A stretch of 17,598 bases of DNA from Bacillota bacterium. Its GTDB lineage: Bacteria; Bacillota_E; RBS10-35; JAJYVN01. Position 1 is the stretch's first letter. The number at the start of each line of letters is the position of its first letter. Made by a program: the position numbers and the translations under genes. The stretch is taken from assembly GCA_021846605.1 (NCBI GenBank), contig JAJZWQ010000050.1, forward strand, positions 1 through 17,598, written 5' to 3'. The notes beneath the pieces are model-generated. The model saw only the letters and a list, made by a program, of their open reading frames with translations, did no database searches and was not told where the DNA came from. This document shows positions 1 to 7,233 of this stretch, piece after piece.

Positions 1-199
1 CCTGTTGCCTACAGCCCCGCAAGGGGTCAATACAAGGCCGAAAGGGGCGAAAACCTGGTCGGGCGGACGGTGTGGAAGGCCGAGCGATCGGTTTGTACAC
101 ATTTTTCTAACCAGGACGGGGTGTGGTGTCAACCGTTGCCCGATTTGCCTGACAAACCGGGACTTGCGTCGTTCGTGCCGCCCCAATCCGGGACCAAGG
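1..199. other. left edge, no gene recognised
   Basis: I see no supportable gene here. The open frames crossing it are low-complexity and do not resemble a family. A short AT-rich patch (about 90-115) stands out from the GC-rich surroundings and could be a relic of another mobile element, but nothing in the sequence proves it. Confidence 0.4.
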
Positions 200-560
200 T
201 GAGCCTATCCCGGTCATGTGGACAGCCCAAGGCCCAAGGTTGGAATGCCCAGCCGGTGGGAGGAAGATCCACATGCCGAAGACGAAGCCGCCGTATCCGA
301 GGGAGTTCCGCACTCGAGCCGTTGGCTTGGTCCGCAAGACGGGAAGACGGTCGAGGAGGTCCAAAACGATCTGGGCGTCGCGGGTCCAACGCTGCGCAAC
401 TGGAATCCGGCAGGCTGAGGCCGACGCAGGGAAAGGGCGGCCCGGCGCCCTGACGACGCAAGAGAAAATCGAACTGCACGAGCTCAAGCGGGAGAAGCGC
501 ATCTTGCGAAAAGGGCGGGACATCCGATCACAAGCCGCAGCCTTCTTCGCCAGGGAGAGC
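200..560 (+). mobile_element. IS3-family element, truncated left half (copy 1)
   Basis: Starts at a TGAGCC terminus followed by a CCGGTCATGTGGACAGCCC stretch that recurs almost unchanged at the start of copy 2 (2327). Homology between the copies runs from 200 to 560 and stops sharply at 560, after the orfA coiled-coil region, where unrelated sequence begins. No orfB and no right terminal repeat follow, so this is an immobile left-end fragment. IS3-family assignment rests on the encoded orfA (helix-turn-helix followed by a basic leucine-zipper-like segment). Confidence 0.8.
273..560 (+). pseudogene. IS3 transposase orfA remnant (copy 1)
   Basis: The ATG at 273 follows a GGAGGAAG ribosome-binding site. 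It encodes MPKTKPPYPREFRTRAV, a typical IS3/IS911 orfA N-terminus. The frame is lost at a GGGAAGACGG stretch near 340, where one base appears to be missing. In the +1-shifted frame the expected HTH continues as KTVEEVQNDLGV...LRNW, then an extra base near 407 shifts it again to the ELKREKRIL zipper-like helix. The frame then runs out at the junction at 560. The gene is non-functional. Confidence 0.8.
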
Positions 561-837
561 GGCTCGGTTGGAGGTCTGCGGTGCGCTGTTGCACCTGCAG
601 GGCCATTCGCCGGGCGCGGACGCCGAGGTGGCTTGGTGCAATGCCCACGGGGTGCCGGTCTTTGAGTCCATGGCGACGGTGACGCAGTGGTTGGGCGAAA
701 GGGCCGTGGGGGGTAGCGCGATGCCTTCTTGCGGGCGGAGGCAACGGCACGCCCGCCGGTTCCGTGGCGACGGCTGCGGGGGCGGCCGGGGGGTTGGATC
801 CCCGGCCGCCCCGATACGGTTCACACCCCAGGGGTGA
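559..837 (+). pseudogene. DUF4406-like gene, 3' fragment
   Basis: Directly after the IS junction the frame reads LEVCGALLHLQGHSPGADAE followed by VAWCNAHGVPVFESMATVTQWLGE. The pattern of a hydrophobic strand, a G.S.GAD.EV...A...G.PVF block and a terminal Trp is what I know from the C-terminal half of DUF4406 proteins (nucleoside 2-deoxyribosyltransferase-like fold). The N-terminal half and any start codon are absent, so the IS junction probably beheaded it. After about residue 50 the translation becomes Gly/Arg-rich and unlike protein up to the stop at 835-837, so the natural end may also be lost. Family assignment is from pattern memory only. Confidence 0.5.
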
Positions 838-2230
838 CGGCGGCCGTCGATGGCCCACGGGTTGGGAATGCCTTCGCGATGCTCTGCTGCTGCTTGAGTT
901 GCGCCGGGGCGGCGGCTTCGATGGCGTTGATCTGCTGGGCCATGCCGCGGAAGCCCGCCTGCACGCTGACCGTGCGGTTCTGAATGCGCGACCACCAGCT
1001 ACCCATGATAGTCGTCGCCTGGCTGCCGTCATATAAGAAGAAGGACTGTGGCACCTCGTAGCCGCCCAACGCTGCCTCACGGTAGTATTGTAGGTTCTTG
1101 CCCTTGAATGGCGGCGCTGCTTGTTGTAGCACGGTTTCCCATTCTGGCCACAGGGAGATTAACGCCGGCTCGGTCAGGATCGTATGCATCACAAAGCGCG
1201 TCCATGTCGGGTCGGTGCTCACCCAGCGCAGCAATTCCCACGCGGCTTCCGGGGTCTTGGTGCGAGCGTCAATCGCGAGAAAATCGCTATTGACCATAAC
1301 GGCACGCTGTATCGGCCACTTGGGCTGGGGCAAGATGTTCCACTTGAACTTCGTACCAAGCGCCGTCGCTTCCCAGAGCGTATCCCATCCGCCGCAGACC
1401 GCAAACACATCCTTGCCTGCCACCAGGCCCCCCACCTGATCCCGTGTAGGCGAGACGGCCCCACTCTGGATGGCGCCAAACAGCCAGGAACCGGCTTTGA
1501 CGCAAGCGGTACTGTCGATGGTGCAACGGGTGTGGTCGGCGTTGAACACCGCCCCCCCCCAGCCGTGCATGAGGTAGTCGATGTTGACAAACCAGTTATC
1601 CAACGAAGCGCCGTAGATGGTTTGCGTGCCCTGTCGTCGCGCACATTGCTGCCAGAGGGCCAGCGCCTCGCTATAGGTCCAGTTGGGGCTCGGATAGCTC
1701 AGGCCGAACGTATCCAGCATGTCCTGCCGATACACCATGACCTCTGGGCCATCGTAGGCGGGCAGCCCTAGCAGCTTGCCCTTCAGCGTCAGGGCCTTGA
1801 TGCGTCCGGACGACCACAATGACGTAGAGATGTTGTCGCGGCGCAAGTAGGGATCCAGCGGCAGCATCATTCCGGAGTCCATCCAGGTTGGCAGGTCCGT
1901 GCAGCAGTCGTTGAAGACGTCTACAAAGCCGCTACCTGCAATTGCCGCAGTGATTTGCGCCGCTGCCTGGGATTCCGTGGATGCGACCACTTTTACGTGG
2001 ATGCCATGGTGTTTTGCTTCAAAGTGCTCTTGGATCACCTGCTGTACCAATCCCAGGGCGGACTTGTTCCACGGTCCCTGCCAGTTCGGAGCGAAACTGA
2101 CCACCGTGCCAGTGAAACGAGCCTTTGGGGCCCCGTTGCCGGTACCGACCGAACCGCAACCGGCAAGCACACCGATCCCTGCCGCCACTCCGGCGGTGTG
2201 CACCAACACGCGCCTTCGCCCGCTAAGCAT
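821..2230 (-). CDS. extracellular solute-binding lipoprotein (family 1)
   Basis: 469-residue periplasmic-type binding protein of an ABC importer, probably for a sugar or oligosaccharide. The N-terminus has a Tat-like arginine cluster (SGRRRVLV), a hydrophobic stretch and a lipobox LAGC with Cys25, so it should be a membrane-anchored lipoprotein. The body shows family 1 features: an aromatic-rich ligand region, the conserved PEAAWELLRWV segment and a C-terminal helix set. The start is an ATG at 2230 with AGAGGGGG seven bases upstream. It is clearly related to the 11066-13204 protein (compare LWPEWETVLQQAAPPFKGK with LWDYWVQAVQQIAPPLRGK). No permease or ATPase gene lies nearby. The DNA is visibly less GC-rich than its neighbours, and two IS3 fragments flank it, suggesting acquisition by transfer. 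A nine-base C run at 1552-1560 (G on the coding strand) is in frame here. Confidence 0.88.
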   Translation of the reverse strand: MLSGRRRVLVHTAGVAAGIGVLAGCGSVGTGNGAPKARFTGTVVSFAPNWQGPWNKSALGLVQQVIQEHFEAKHHGIHVKVVASTESQAAAQITAAIAGSGFVDVFNDCCTDLPTWMDSGMMLPLDPYLRRDNISTSLWSSGRIKALTLKGKLLGLPAYDGPEVMVYRQDMLDTFGLSYPSPNWTYSEALALWQQCARRQGTQTIYGASLDNWFVNIDYLMHGWGGAVFNADHTRCTIDSTACVKAGSWLFGAIQSGAVSPTRDQVGGLVAGKDVFAVCGGWDTLWEATALGTKFKWNILPQPKWPIQRAVMVNSDFLAIDARTKTPEAAWELLRWVSTDPTWTRFVMHTILTEPALISLWPEWETVLQQAAPPFKGKNLQYYREAALGGYEVPQSFFLYDGSQATTIMGSWWSRIQNRTVSVQAGFRGMAQQINAIEAAAPAQLKQQQSIAKAFPTRGPSTAAVTPGV

Positions 2231-2398
2231 TCACAAACCCCCTCTTTGGATACGTCTTGCTGCTACGAACGCCACGAAGGCGGCCTTCGACGCAGCGCTG
2301 CCGAAGCCCTCTCAGTTCTCAACCCGTGAGCCCAGCCCGGTTATGTGGACAGCCCCAGATTAAGGTTGGCAGGCCCTTCCAGTTGGAGGAAGATCCAC

Positions 2399-2691
2399 GT
2401 GCCAAAGACGGAGCCGCCGTATCCGAGGGAGTTCCGCACCCGAGCCGTTGATTTGGTCCGCAAGACGGGAAGACGGTCGAGGAGGTCCAAAACGATCTGG
2501 CGTCGCGGGTCAAACGCTGCGCAACTGGATCCCGTCAGGCTGAGGCCGACGCAGGGAAAGGGCGGCCCGGGGACCTGACGACGCCGGAGAAGATCGAGAT
2601 CCACGAGCTCAAGCGGGAGAACCGCATCTTGCGACAAGAGCGGAACATCCCAAAAAGGCGCAGCCTTCTTCGCCAGGGAGAGCACAACCCG
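2399..2691 (+). pseudogene. IS3 transposase orfA remnant (copy 2)
   Basis: The start codon is GTG where copy 1 has ATG. It encodes the same PPYPREFRTRAV N-terminus. It shares with copy 1 the one-base loss at the GGGAAGACGG stretch (near 2466). It then carries a further missing base (GATCTGGCG against GATCTGGGCG). The ELKRENRILRQER zipper-like segment is present in another frame. The gene is non-functional. Confidence 0.8.
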
Positions 2692-3099
2692 GTGAAGTGC
2701 TTCCGGTTTGTCGACGCGGAGAAGGACGGCCACTCGATCGCCATGCTCTTCCGGGTCCTGCAGGTCGCCCGTGCCGGGTACGACGCCTGAAGGCAGCGCC
2801 ACGCGGCACAGGAGGCATGGTTCAAGGAAGCGATCGGCGAGATCCATGCCACAAGCCGTGGCACGTGCGGCACGCCACGGATCCATGCCACCCTGGCCCG
2901 ATGGGGGGTCCACATTGACCAGAAGCGCGTGGCCCGGCTCATGGCGGAGTTGGGTGTGTCGGGACAGCGTCGGCCGCGGCGCGTCCACACGACGGTCGTC
3001 GATGCCGCGACCACACCGGCGCCGAACCTGGTCGACCGGGACTTCACGCCGGAGACGGTCCATCGGCTGTGGGTGGCCGGCATTACCTATATCGGCACC
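2692..3099 (+). pseudogene. IS3 transposase orfB, 5' part, broken
   Basis: The frame from GTG 2692 reads VKCFRFVDAEKDGHSIAMLF, then ARAGYDA, a TGA at 2788-2790, then RQRHAAQEAW. IS3 orfB proteins normally have Trp (TGG) at this stop position. The HTH_21-type region (GTCGTPRIHATLARWGVHID, then KRVARLMAELGVSGQRR) is intact. The start of the rve integrase domain is DRDFTPETVHRLWVAGITYI; the usual sequence is WVADITYI, so the first catalytic Asp is Gly (codon 3079-3081). Homology ends after GT at about 3099. The remaining D and E of the triad are absent. Confidence 0.85.
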
Positions 3100-3130
3100 C
3101 AGAGGCGGGTGACCCCGCCCCGCCCCGGCC

Positions 3131-3202
3131 GTCCGGCGTGCCCACCGGACGGCGCGTTGGGCCTACGGAGGCCATGCCCGTCAACGCCGGGCATGGCCTC
3201 CG
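3131..3202. terminator. two hairpins between IS remnant and regulator gene
   Basis: The first hairpin is a 6-bp stem, GTCCGG/CCGGAC, at 3131-3150. The second is a perfect 15-bp stem, CGGAGGCCATGCCCG with its exact complement and a 7-base loop, at 3166-3202. It lies about 100 bases beyond the end of the minus-strand regulator gene (stop at 3306). There is no T tract, so intrinsic termination is plausible but not proven; an RNA-processing or transcript-end structure is also possible. Confidence 0.5.
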
Positions 3203-3305
3203 CCCCGTCGGGGGTGCCTGCGGCCTTTCGGGTTCTGCGGAGCACCTTCCCGCACGACCGCACAGGCACGCGCGCCGTAGACGGCCAGGGGACGGCGCCC
3301 GCCGG

Positions 3306-3908
3306 TCAGACGGGCAGCTTCTGGCCGCAGGCGCCGCAGTAGGTCCAGCCGCCATCCGCGAGCTTGCCGCCGCAAAACGGGCAGAAGCGCACCGCCCCGT
3401 GGACGGTCGCCGCGCGCCGCCGCCTGCCGGACACCTCCCCACCGCCGTGGCCGGAATCCGCGCGGCCAAGGCGGATGCGCGTGCCGCTGCGACCGGCCCG
3501 GTCGGTGACGATGTGGCCGAGATCGGCAAGGGCCTTGAGGTGGTACGTGATCGTGGTCGTCTTGGCGCCCAGGGCGAGCGCGAGGCGGTCGGACGTGGTG
3601 AGCACCTCGCCGCCGGCGTCGCGTATTGCGTCGGCCAGGTGCGCGCGCAGGCGATGGCGCAGGGCCTGCGCCGCATCGGGTGGCGGCGGGGCGGCCGGGG
3701 CCGGCAGCGAAAGCGTCGTTCCTTTCAGGCCGGCGCGCACCTTCACCAGGTGCCCGTCGGCGCAAAGGGCTGCCAGGTGGTCGCGAAACGTCTTCACGGA
3801 CATGCCCAGCCGCTCGGCAACCCCGCCGGCGGTGATGGTCGCCTCGCCGCCGGCCGCCTGCAGATCCTTGACCAGGGTCTCAAGAATGCGCGTGCGCGCC
3901 TCCGCCAT
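3306..3908 (-). CDS. double winged-helix, zinc-ribbon DNA-binding protein
   Basis: 200-residue probable transcription regulator. Residues 5-70 look like one winged helix-turn-helix (AGGVAERLGMSVKTFRDHLAAL). Residues 82-148 look like a second, ArsR/MarR-like unit (LALALGAKTTTITYHLKALA, then DLGHIVTDRAGRSGTRI). A Pro/Ala linker separates them. After a basic Gly/Arg stretch, a C-terminal zinc ribbon has Cys176, Cys179, Cys191 and Cys194. I chose the ATG at 3908 because CGAGGA lies seven bases upstream and because the longer frame (to 4007) would start upstream of the predicted -10 box. No named family is recognised for the whole architecture. It is monocistronic in this window, so its targets are unknown. 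Confidence 0.75.
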   Translation of the reverse strand: MAEARTRILETLVKDLQAAGGEATITAGGVAERLGMSVKTFRDHLAALCADGHLVKVRAGLKGTTLSLPAPAAPPPPDAAQALRHRLRAHLADAIRDAGGEVLTTSDRLALALGAKTTTITYHLKALADLGHIVTDRAGRSGTRIRLGRADSGHGGGEVSGRRRRAATVHGAVRFCPFCGGKLADGGWTYCGACGQKLPV

Positions 3909-3982
3909 CGGCGGATCCTCGCGGTCGCTGCTTGCCACGGTGTGCCCCCACATTTCAGAGCGAAGTTTGGATTCAGGACTCG

Positions 3983-4011
3983 AATGTAACGGAAGACGAA
4001 ACCCCAAGCAA
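3983..4011 (-). promoter_or_regulatory. sigma-A-type promoter of the zinc-ribbon regulator
   Basis: On the minus strand, TTGCTT (4006-4011) and TACATT (3983-3988) are separated by exactly 17 bases. The expected start of transcription is near 3976, giving a leader of about 68 bases to the ATG at 3908. The local AT content is higher than in the surroundings. Prediction from sequence only. Confidence 0.5.
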
Positions 4012-4531
4012 GGTCTGCGTGTTATCCGGATGCCCCATATTTGCAGTCGTTATGCGGCGCGGTCCCTTCCGAATGCGGGCAGGGCTTGCGGGGTCGGGCG
4101 GTGGTCCCTCCTGCGATGACCGCCACCCGGCCGTGCAAGCGGGACACCGGCACCAGCCCACGCCACCCGTGGCCAAAACCCCAGAGGGTTTTCGAACGGT
4201 CCAGGGGTGAGGCACCGGCATTGGGAATCCTCCGGACGGGCCAACGGCGTCGAACTGCGGAACGTGCCGCGTTCCCAGGCCGTCGTCCGCCGTTGCCGCG
4301 CCAGCGCACCGGGGATTTCGACGCGCCGCGCCCACCTGCGGGTATCCCGGGCGGTGCGGCATCGGGGCGGCCCTTCCCCGTACGCCCCCGGAAGTGGGCG
4401 GCGGCGCGTTTCGCAAGCCCAGGGCGTGGGCGTTTGCTTGGGCGGCCGTGCCGCCGGCGGGGTCGCGCGGGGGCCCGATGGGCGGGGCGTTGGTGCTTTC
4501 CGTCGACGTCGACCACGGATCCGCGTACGGT
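4012..4531. other. gene-free stretch
   Basis: No credible gene is seen in about 520 bases. Open frames on both strands overlap each other, are Arg/Pro/Gly-rich and lack domain patterns. The only structure noted is a small symmetric hairpin at 4175-4192 (AAAACCC-CAGA-GGGTTTT). It ends in four T residues on either strand and could be a weak terminator or an operator. A decayed gene or an untranslated RNA cannot be excluded. Confidence 0.4.
4175..4192. terminator. small symmetric AAAACCC/GGGTTTT hairpin
   Basis: Perfect 7-bp stem with a CAGA loop, reading as an A-tract/GC-stem/T-tract unit in both directions. It is short, so stability is modest. It lies within the gene-free stretch about 165 bases upstream of the zinc-ribbon regulator promoter. 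Confidence 0.35.
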
Positions 4532-4547
4532 GGTGCGCCCGCGCACC
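4532..4547 (-). terminator. short hairpin right after the ATPase stop codon
   Basis: GGTGCG/CGCACC 6-bp stem with a four-base loop, immediately adjacent to the stop codon at 4548-4550. No T tract follows. It may be a weak terminator or an RNA-end structure. Confidence 0.3.
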
Positions 4548-6482
4548 TCAGGCAAACAGCAGGGCGGCAAAGCGCGCGGACGCCCGCCGCGTCCGATACA
4601 GCCGCACCGCGGTCGGCACCGCCTCTAACGCGCCATCCTCCATGCTCGCCCGCAGCAGGCTTGCGTCCACCGGCGGCAGACTGCCGTCCGCGGCGGTCAG
4701 TTCCAGCATGTCCTGCAACCAACGGCGGATCTCAATCGCGCCGCGTAGCTGGAAGGCCTCGACGCCGTACGCGCCGACGGCCGTCGCCAGCAGCCGAGGC
4801 GGATCGTCCATGGCGGCCAGTGCGGCACGCAGGGCGGCCACCTGGGATTCAGACGGCGGGGTGGATGCCAACCGCCCGGCCAGCCGATGGCCTTCCCGCC
4901 GTCCAGCGACGGGAAGGTCCAGATCGTAGAGTGCGGCGCCCCCGTCGCGTCCCAGGGACCGGAAGCCGAGCCGCTCGGCCGCGGGGGCCACGTCGGCCTG
5001 GGAGGCCCACACCACACGCCGCAAACCGGCCAGATCGGCGGAACCGCGGCCAATAAATCCACAGGGCAGGCCGCCGGCCCGTTCCGGATCCCGCGGGCTG
5101 AGGCAGAACTGCAGGGCGTCCGCGTCGCGCGCCCCGTCGCCGTAGGCGCGAAGGGCGGGCCCCACCAGGGCGTGCCCATCCAGGGCCGACCGCGCACCGT
5201 CGGCCAGCGCCACGCGGCGGGCACAGGCCGCGCAGGACCGGCCCGCCGGCCGCACCACCACCCCGACGTCGGTCATGGCCACCACCAACCCGCCGCTCCC
5301 CTGCCAGGGGCCGGCAGCCGACGAGGCCAACCGCGTCGGTGCCTGGGCCGCCGAAGGAACCGAAACGTCCCCGACGGCGTCGGGAAGCGGCGGCCACCAG
5401 CGCGCGGCCTGGACCACAGACTCCCGCCACGCCACCGCGGGGTCCCCCCCGCGCCCGATACCGACGGCGCGCAGGCGCCAGTGGCGGACCGCCCAGGGCC
5501 GCCAGCGGCGAACCTCCCCGCCGAGGTGCTCGGCCACCGCGAGATCCAGGTGGTGACCGCCGGCACCGCGCACCACGAAGGGCAGCCGCTCCAACCGCGA
5601 CCAGTGCGCCCTCACCTGCGCGCCGCCCAGGATCTGCGACAGGGAATGGCGGTCGCACGGACCCAGCACCGCGGCAGCCGCGACCACGGTGTCCATGGTG
5701 CCGGCCTGACCCACCCCGGCGCGCCACGCCAGGCGACGGGAGCCGGGGTGCAGCCATTGTTCCACCAGCAGCGACACGACGGCCGCCTCGCGATCCCAGG
5801 CGGCACGGGGCGCGTCCGGTTCTTCCAACCGGCTGGCCGCGCGCGCCAGCATCCGGGGATTGCCGGCGGAGGCCGCGTGCACCACGGCCGCGTCCAACCG
5901 TACCCCGTCCCGCTCCACCAGTCGCTGGGCATGGCAGGGTTCAAGCCCGGAGAGGGTGCGGCGCTCCGCGGCCACACCGGCGGGCAGCGCCTCCCGCCAG
6001 AGCCCGGGACGCTGCTGGCGGGCCGCCCAAACGGCGCAGACGCCGACATCCAGCGGCCGCAGCACGTTGGCCAGGACGGCGGCCTCGGCGTCCATCAACT
6101 GATCGGCGTCGTCCACCGCCACCAGCAGCGGACGGTTCCAGGGCCAGCCCGCCATCTGAATGCCGGAGGCCAAGGACGGCGGTGTCGCGAGCACCGGCAC
6201 CCCCAGGCTGTGGCGCAGGTCGTACGCCAGTTCCTGCAGCGCCAGCGCCACCCGGTTCGGCCGTGCCGCGCCTTCGATATGCAGCACGGGGAGCGACCGG
6301 TAGCGGGCCTGATGCACCAGGACCCGCAGCAGGGCGGACTTGCCCACGCCCTCGGCACCCTGCAGCCAGACGTGGCGCGAGGGCGCGTTCTGCACCCCGC
6401 TCAGGGCGGCGTCCAACTGGGCCCGCTCACGTTTCCGACCGACAAACCGGGCGCGCTCCACTTCCCACAGGACCTGGCCAAG
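4548..6482 (-). CDS. P-loop ATPase (AAA/STAND-like), function unknown
   Basis: 644-residue cytoplasmic protein if started at TTG 6482. A GTG at 6509 would add nine residues. I prefer the TTG because GGGGGAGA lies five to six bases upstream, whereas the GTG has only a poorly spaced GAGG. Near the N-terminus it reads RARFVGRKRERAQLDAAL, then Walker A GAEGVGKS (about residues 42-49) and Walker B LLVAVDDAD (about 119-127). This is the layout of the ATPase module of MalT/LuxR-type and other STAND regulators. Unlike those, I see no C-terminal LuxR helix-turn-helix. The long C-terminal half is unrecognised, contains a CAAC pair in its middle, and ends in a helical Arg/Ala-rich segment. The gene immediately upstream on the same strand encodes a small HTH-like protein that could supply DNA binding. 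Confidence 0.75.
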   Translation of the reverse strand, partial: LGQVLWEVERARFVGRKRERAQLDAALSGVQNAPSRHVWLQGAEGVGKSALLRVLVHQARYRSLPVLHIEGAARPNRVALALQELAYDLRHSLGVPVLATPPSLASGIQMAGWPWNRPLLVAVDDADQLMDAEAAVLANVLRPLDVGVCAVWAARQQRPGLWREALPAGVAAERRTLSGLEPCHAQRLVERDGVRLDAAVVHAASAGNPRMLARAASRLEEPDAPRAAWDREAAVVSLLVEQWLHPGSRRLAWRAGVGQAGTMDTVVAAAAVLGPCDRHSLSQILGGAQVRAHWSRLERLPFVVRGAGGHHLDLAVAEHLGGEVRRWRPWAVRHWRLRAVGIGRGGDPAVAWRESVVQAARWWPPLPDAVGDVSVPSAAQAPTRLASSAAGPWQGSGGLVVAMTDVGVVVRPAGRSCAACARRVALADGARSALDGHALVGPALRAYGDGARDADALQFCLSPRDPERAGGLPCGFIGRGSADLAGLRRVVWASQADVAPAAERLGFRSLGRDGGAALYDLDLPVAGRREGHRLAGRLASTPPSESQVAALRAALAAMDDPPRLLATAVGAYGVEAFQLRGAIEIRRWLQDMLELTAADGSLPPVDASLLRASMEDGALEAVPTAVRLYRTRRASARFAALLFA

Positions 6483-6651
6483 CGTTCTCCCCCGATCGCC
6501 GCCGCCCACCCGCCTCAGCCCCCTGGTCCATTACCAGGCACCGCCCGGCCCTGGCGCGACCGGCAGATGGACGGGTTCCGGGCGGCATTCGGCGGAAACC
6601 GACCCGGTCGCCGTCGAGGCGCTGCGGGCTCCCGACCCGCGGTGCGGCCTC

Positions 6652-7011
6652 CTAAACCCGGCCGCTGCCGACCGGGTCCTGGCACAGCAGACCGCGCTGC
6701 CGCCGCAGCGATGCCCGCACCTCCGCCTCCTCCCGGTTGAGGAAGGCGGCCGCGGCCGTCGCCGACCAGCCGCGTCCGGAGACAAGCCTCCAGACGGCGG
6801 TGTCGTCCGCCTCTCCCCAGGGTCGTTGACGCGCCACCCGGCGCTCGTACGGGACCACGCCCATCGCGGCCAACCGGCGGCGCGTCTCCCTGGCCAGCCG
6901 GCCCCCCGCGGCGAACCCCTCAAGGGCCGCGCACTTCATCGCCTCGGACAGGTGCGGCGGGCCGCCGCAGACGCCGTCGCCCTCCGGGACCGGTAGCGCC
7001 CCCATCGCCAT
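6652..7011 (-). CDS. small HTH-like protein, hypothetical
   Basis: 119-residue protein. The C-terminal part (RPWGEADDTAVWRLVSGRGW, then SATAAAAFLNREEAEVRASL) resembles a homeodomain/Myb-like helix-turn-helix that begins with a conserved Trp. The N-terminal half is unrecognised and contains two isolated Cys. The start is uncertain: ATG at 7011 or 7005, each with only a weak GCGGGTG-type ribosome-binding site. The frame stays open to 7203 but loses protein-like composition. It ends 169 bases upstream of the ATPase gene on the same strand, so the two may be co-transcribed. It is a real gene with moderate confidence only. Confidence 0.45.
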   Translation of the reverse strand: MAMGALPVPEGDGVCGGPPHLSEAMKCAALEGFAAGGRLARETRRRLAAMGVVPYERRVARQRPWGEADDTAVWRLVSGRGWSATAAAAFLNREEAEVRASLRRQRGLLCQDPVGSGRV

Positions 7012-7157
7012 CACCCGCAACGGCCCTACGCCGGGGCGGGCGGTCCGCCCTCCGTCAGACCGGCCTGGATTGCGCTCCCATTCAGGCGGCATTGACGTCC
7101 AGATGACCCAAGCCTCATGGGCCGGTCGGCACACCTTCGACCCAGGCCCGCCACGGC

Positions 7158-7194
7158 CGAGGGGCGGGGCGGCCAGCCGGCCCCCCGCCCCTCG
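7158..7194 (-). terminator. strong GC hairpin downstream of the LPxTG gene
   Basis: Perfect 12-bp stem CGAGGGGCGGGG with its complement, continued after a one-base bulge by a 4-bp GGCC/GGCC stem and an AGCC loop. It lies 40 to 76 bases beyond the stop of the surface-protein gene. There is no T tract on either side. Probably the transcript end in this GC-rich genome. Confidence 0.5.
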
Positions 7195-7233
7195 CGGTTC
7201 CACGCCGCAGCACTCGGTCGCCGCCTGCCCCGC

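Larger units (their letters stand above)
2327..3099 (+). mobile_element. IS3-family element, truncated (copy 2)
   Basis: Begins with TGAGCCCAGCCCGG, the same terminus as copy 1, and extends further through orfA and about half of orfB. Recognisable transposase sequence stops at about 3099, just after the first catalytic position of the DDE domain; no right end is visible. It lies 97 bases upstream of the start of the solute-binding protein gene and reads away from it, in direct orientation to copy 1 about 2.1 kb away. Confidence 0.8.

Noticed and set aside
200..3099. Functional composite transposon formed by the two IS3 copies
   Set aside because: Both copies are truncated, lack right ends and have broken transposase genes, so the structure cannot be a working composite element as it stands.
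4887..6740. Long plus-strand open frame (617 residues) opposite the ATPase gene
   Set aside because: Antisense shadow in GC-rich DNA; low-complexity Pro/Gly/Arg/His composition without domain motifs, while the minus strand has clear Walker motifs.
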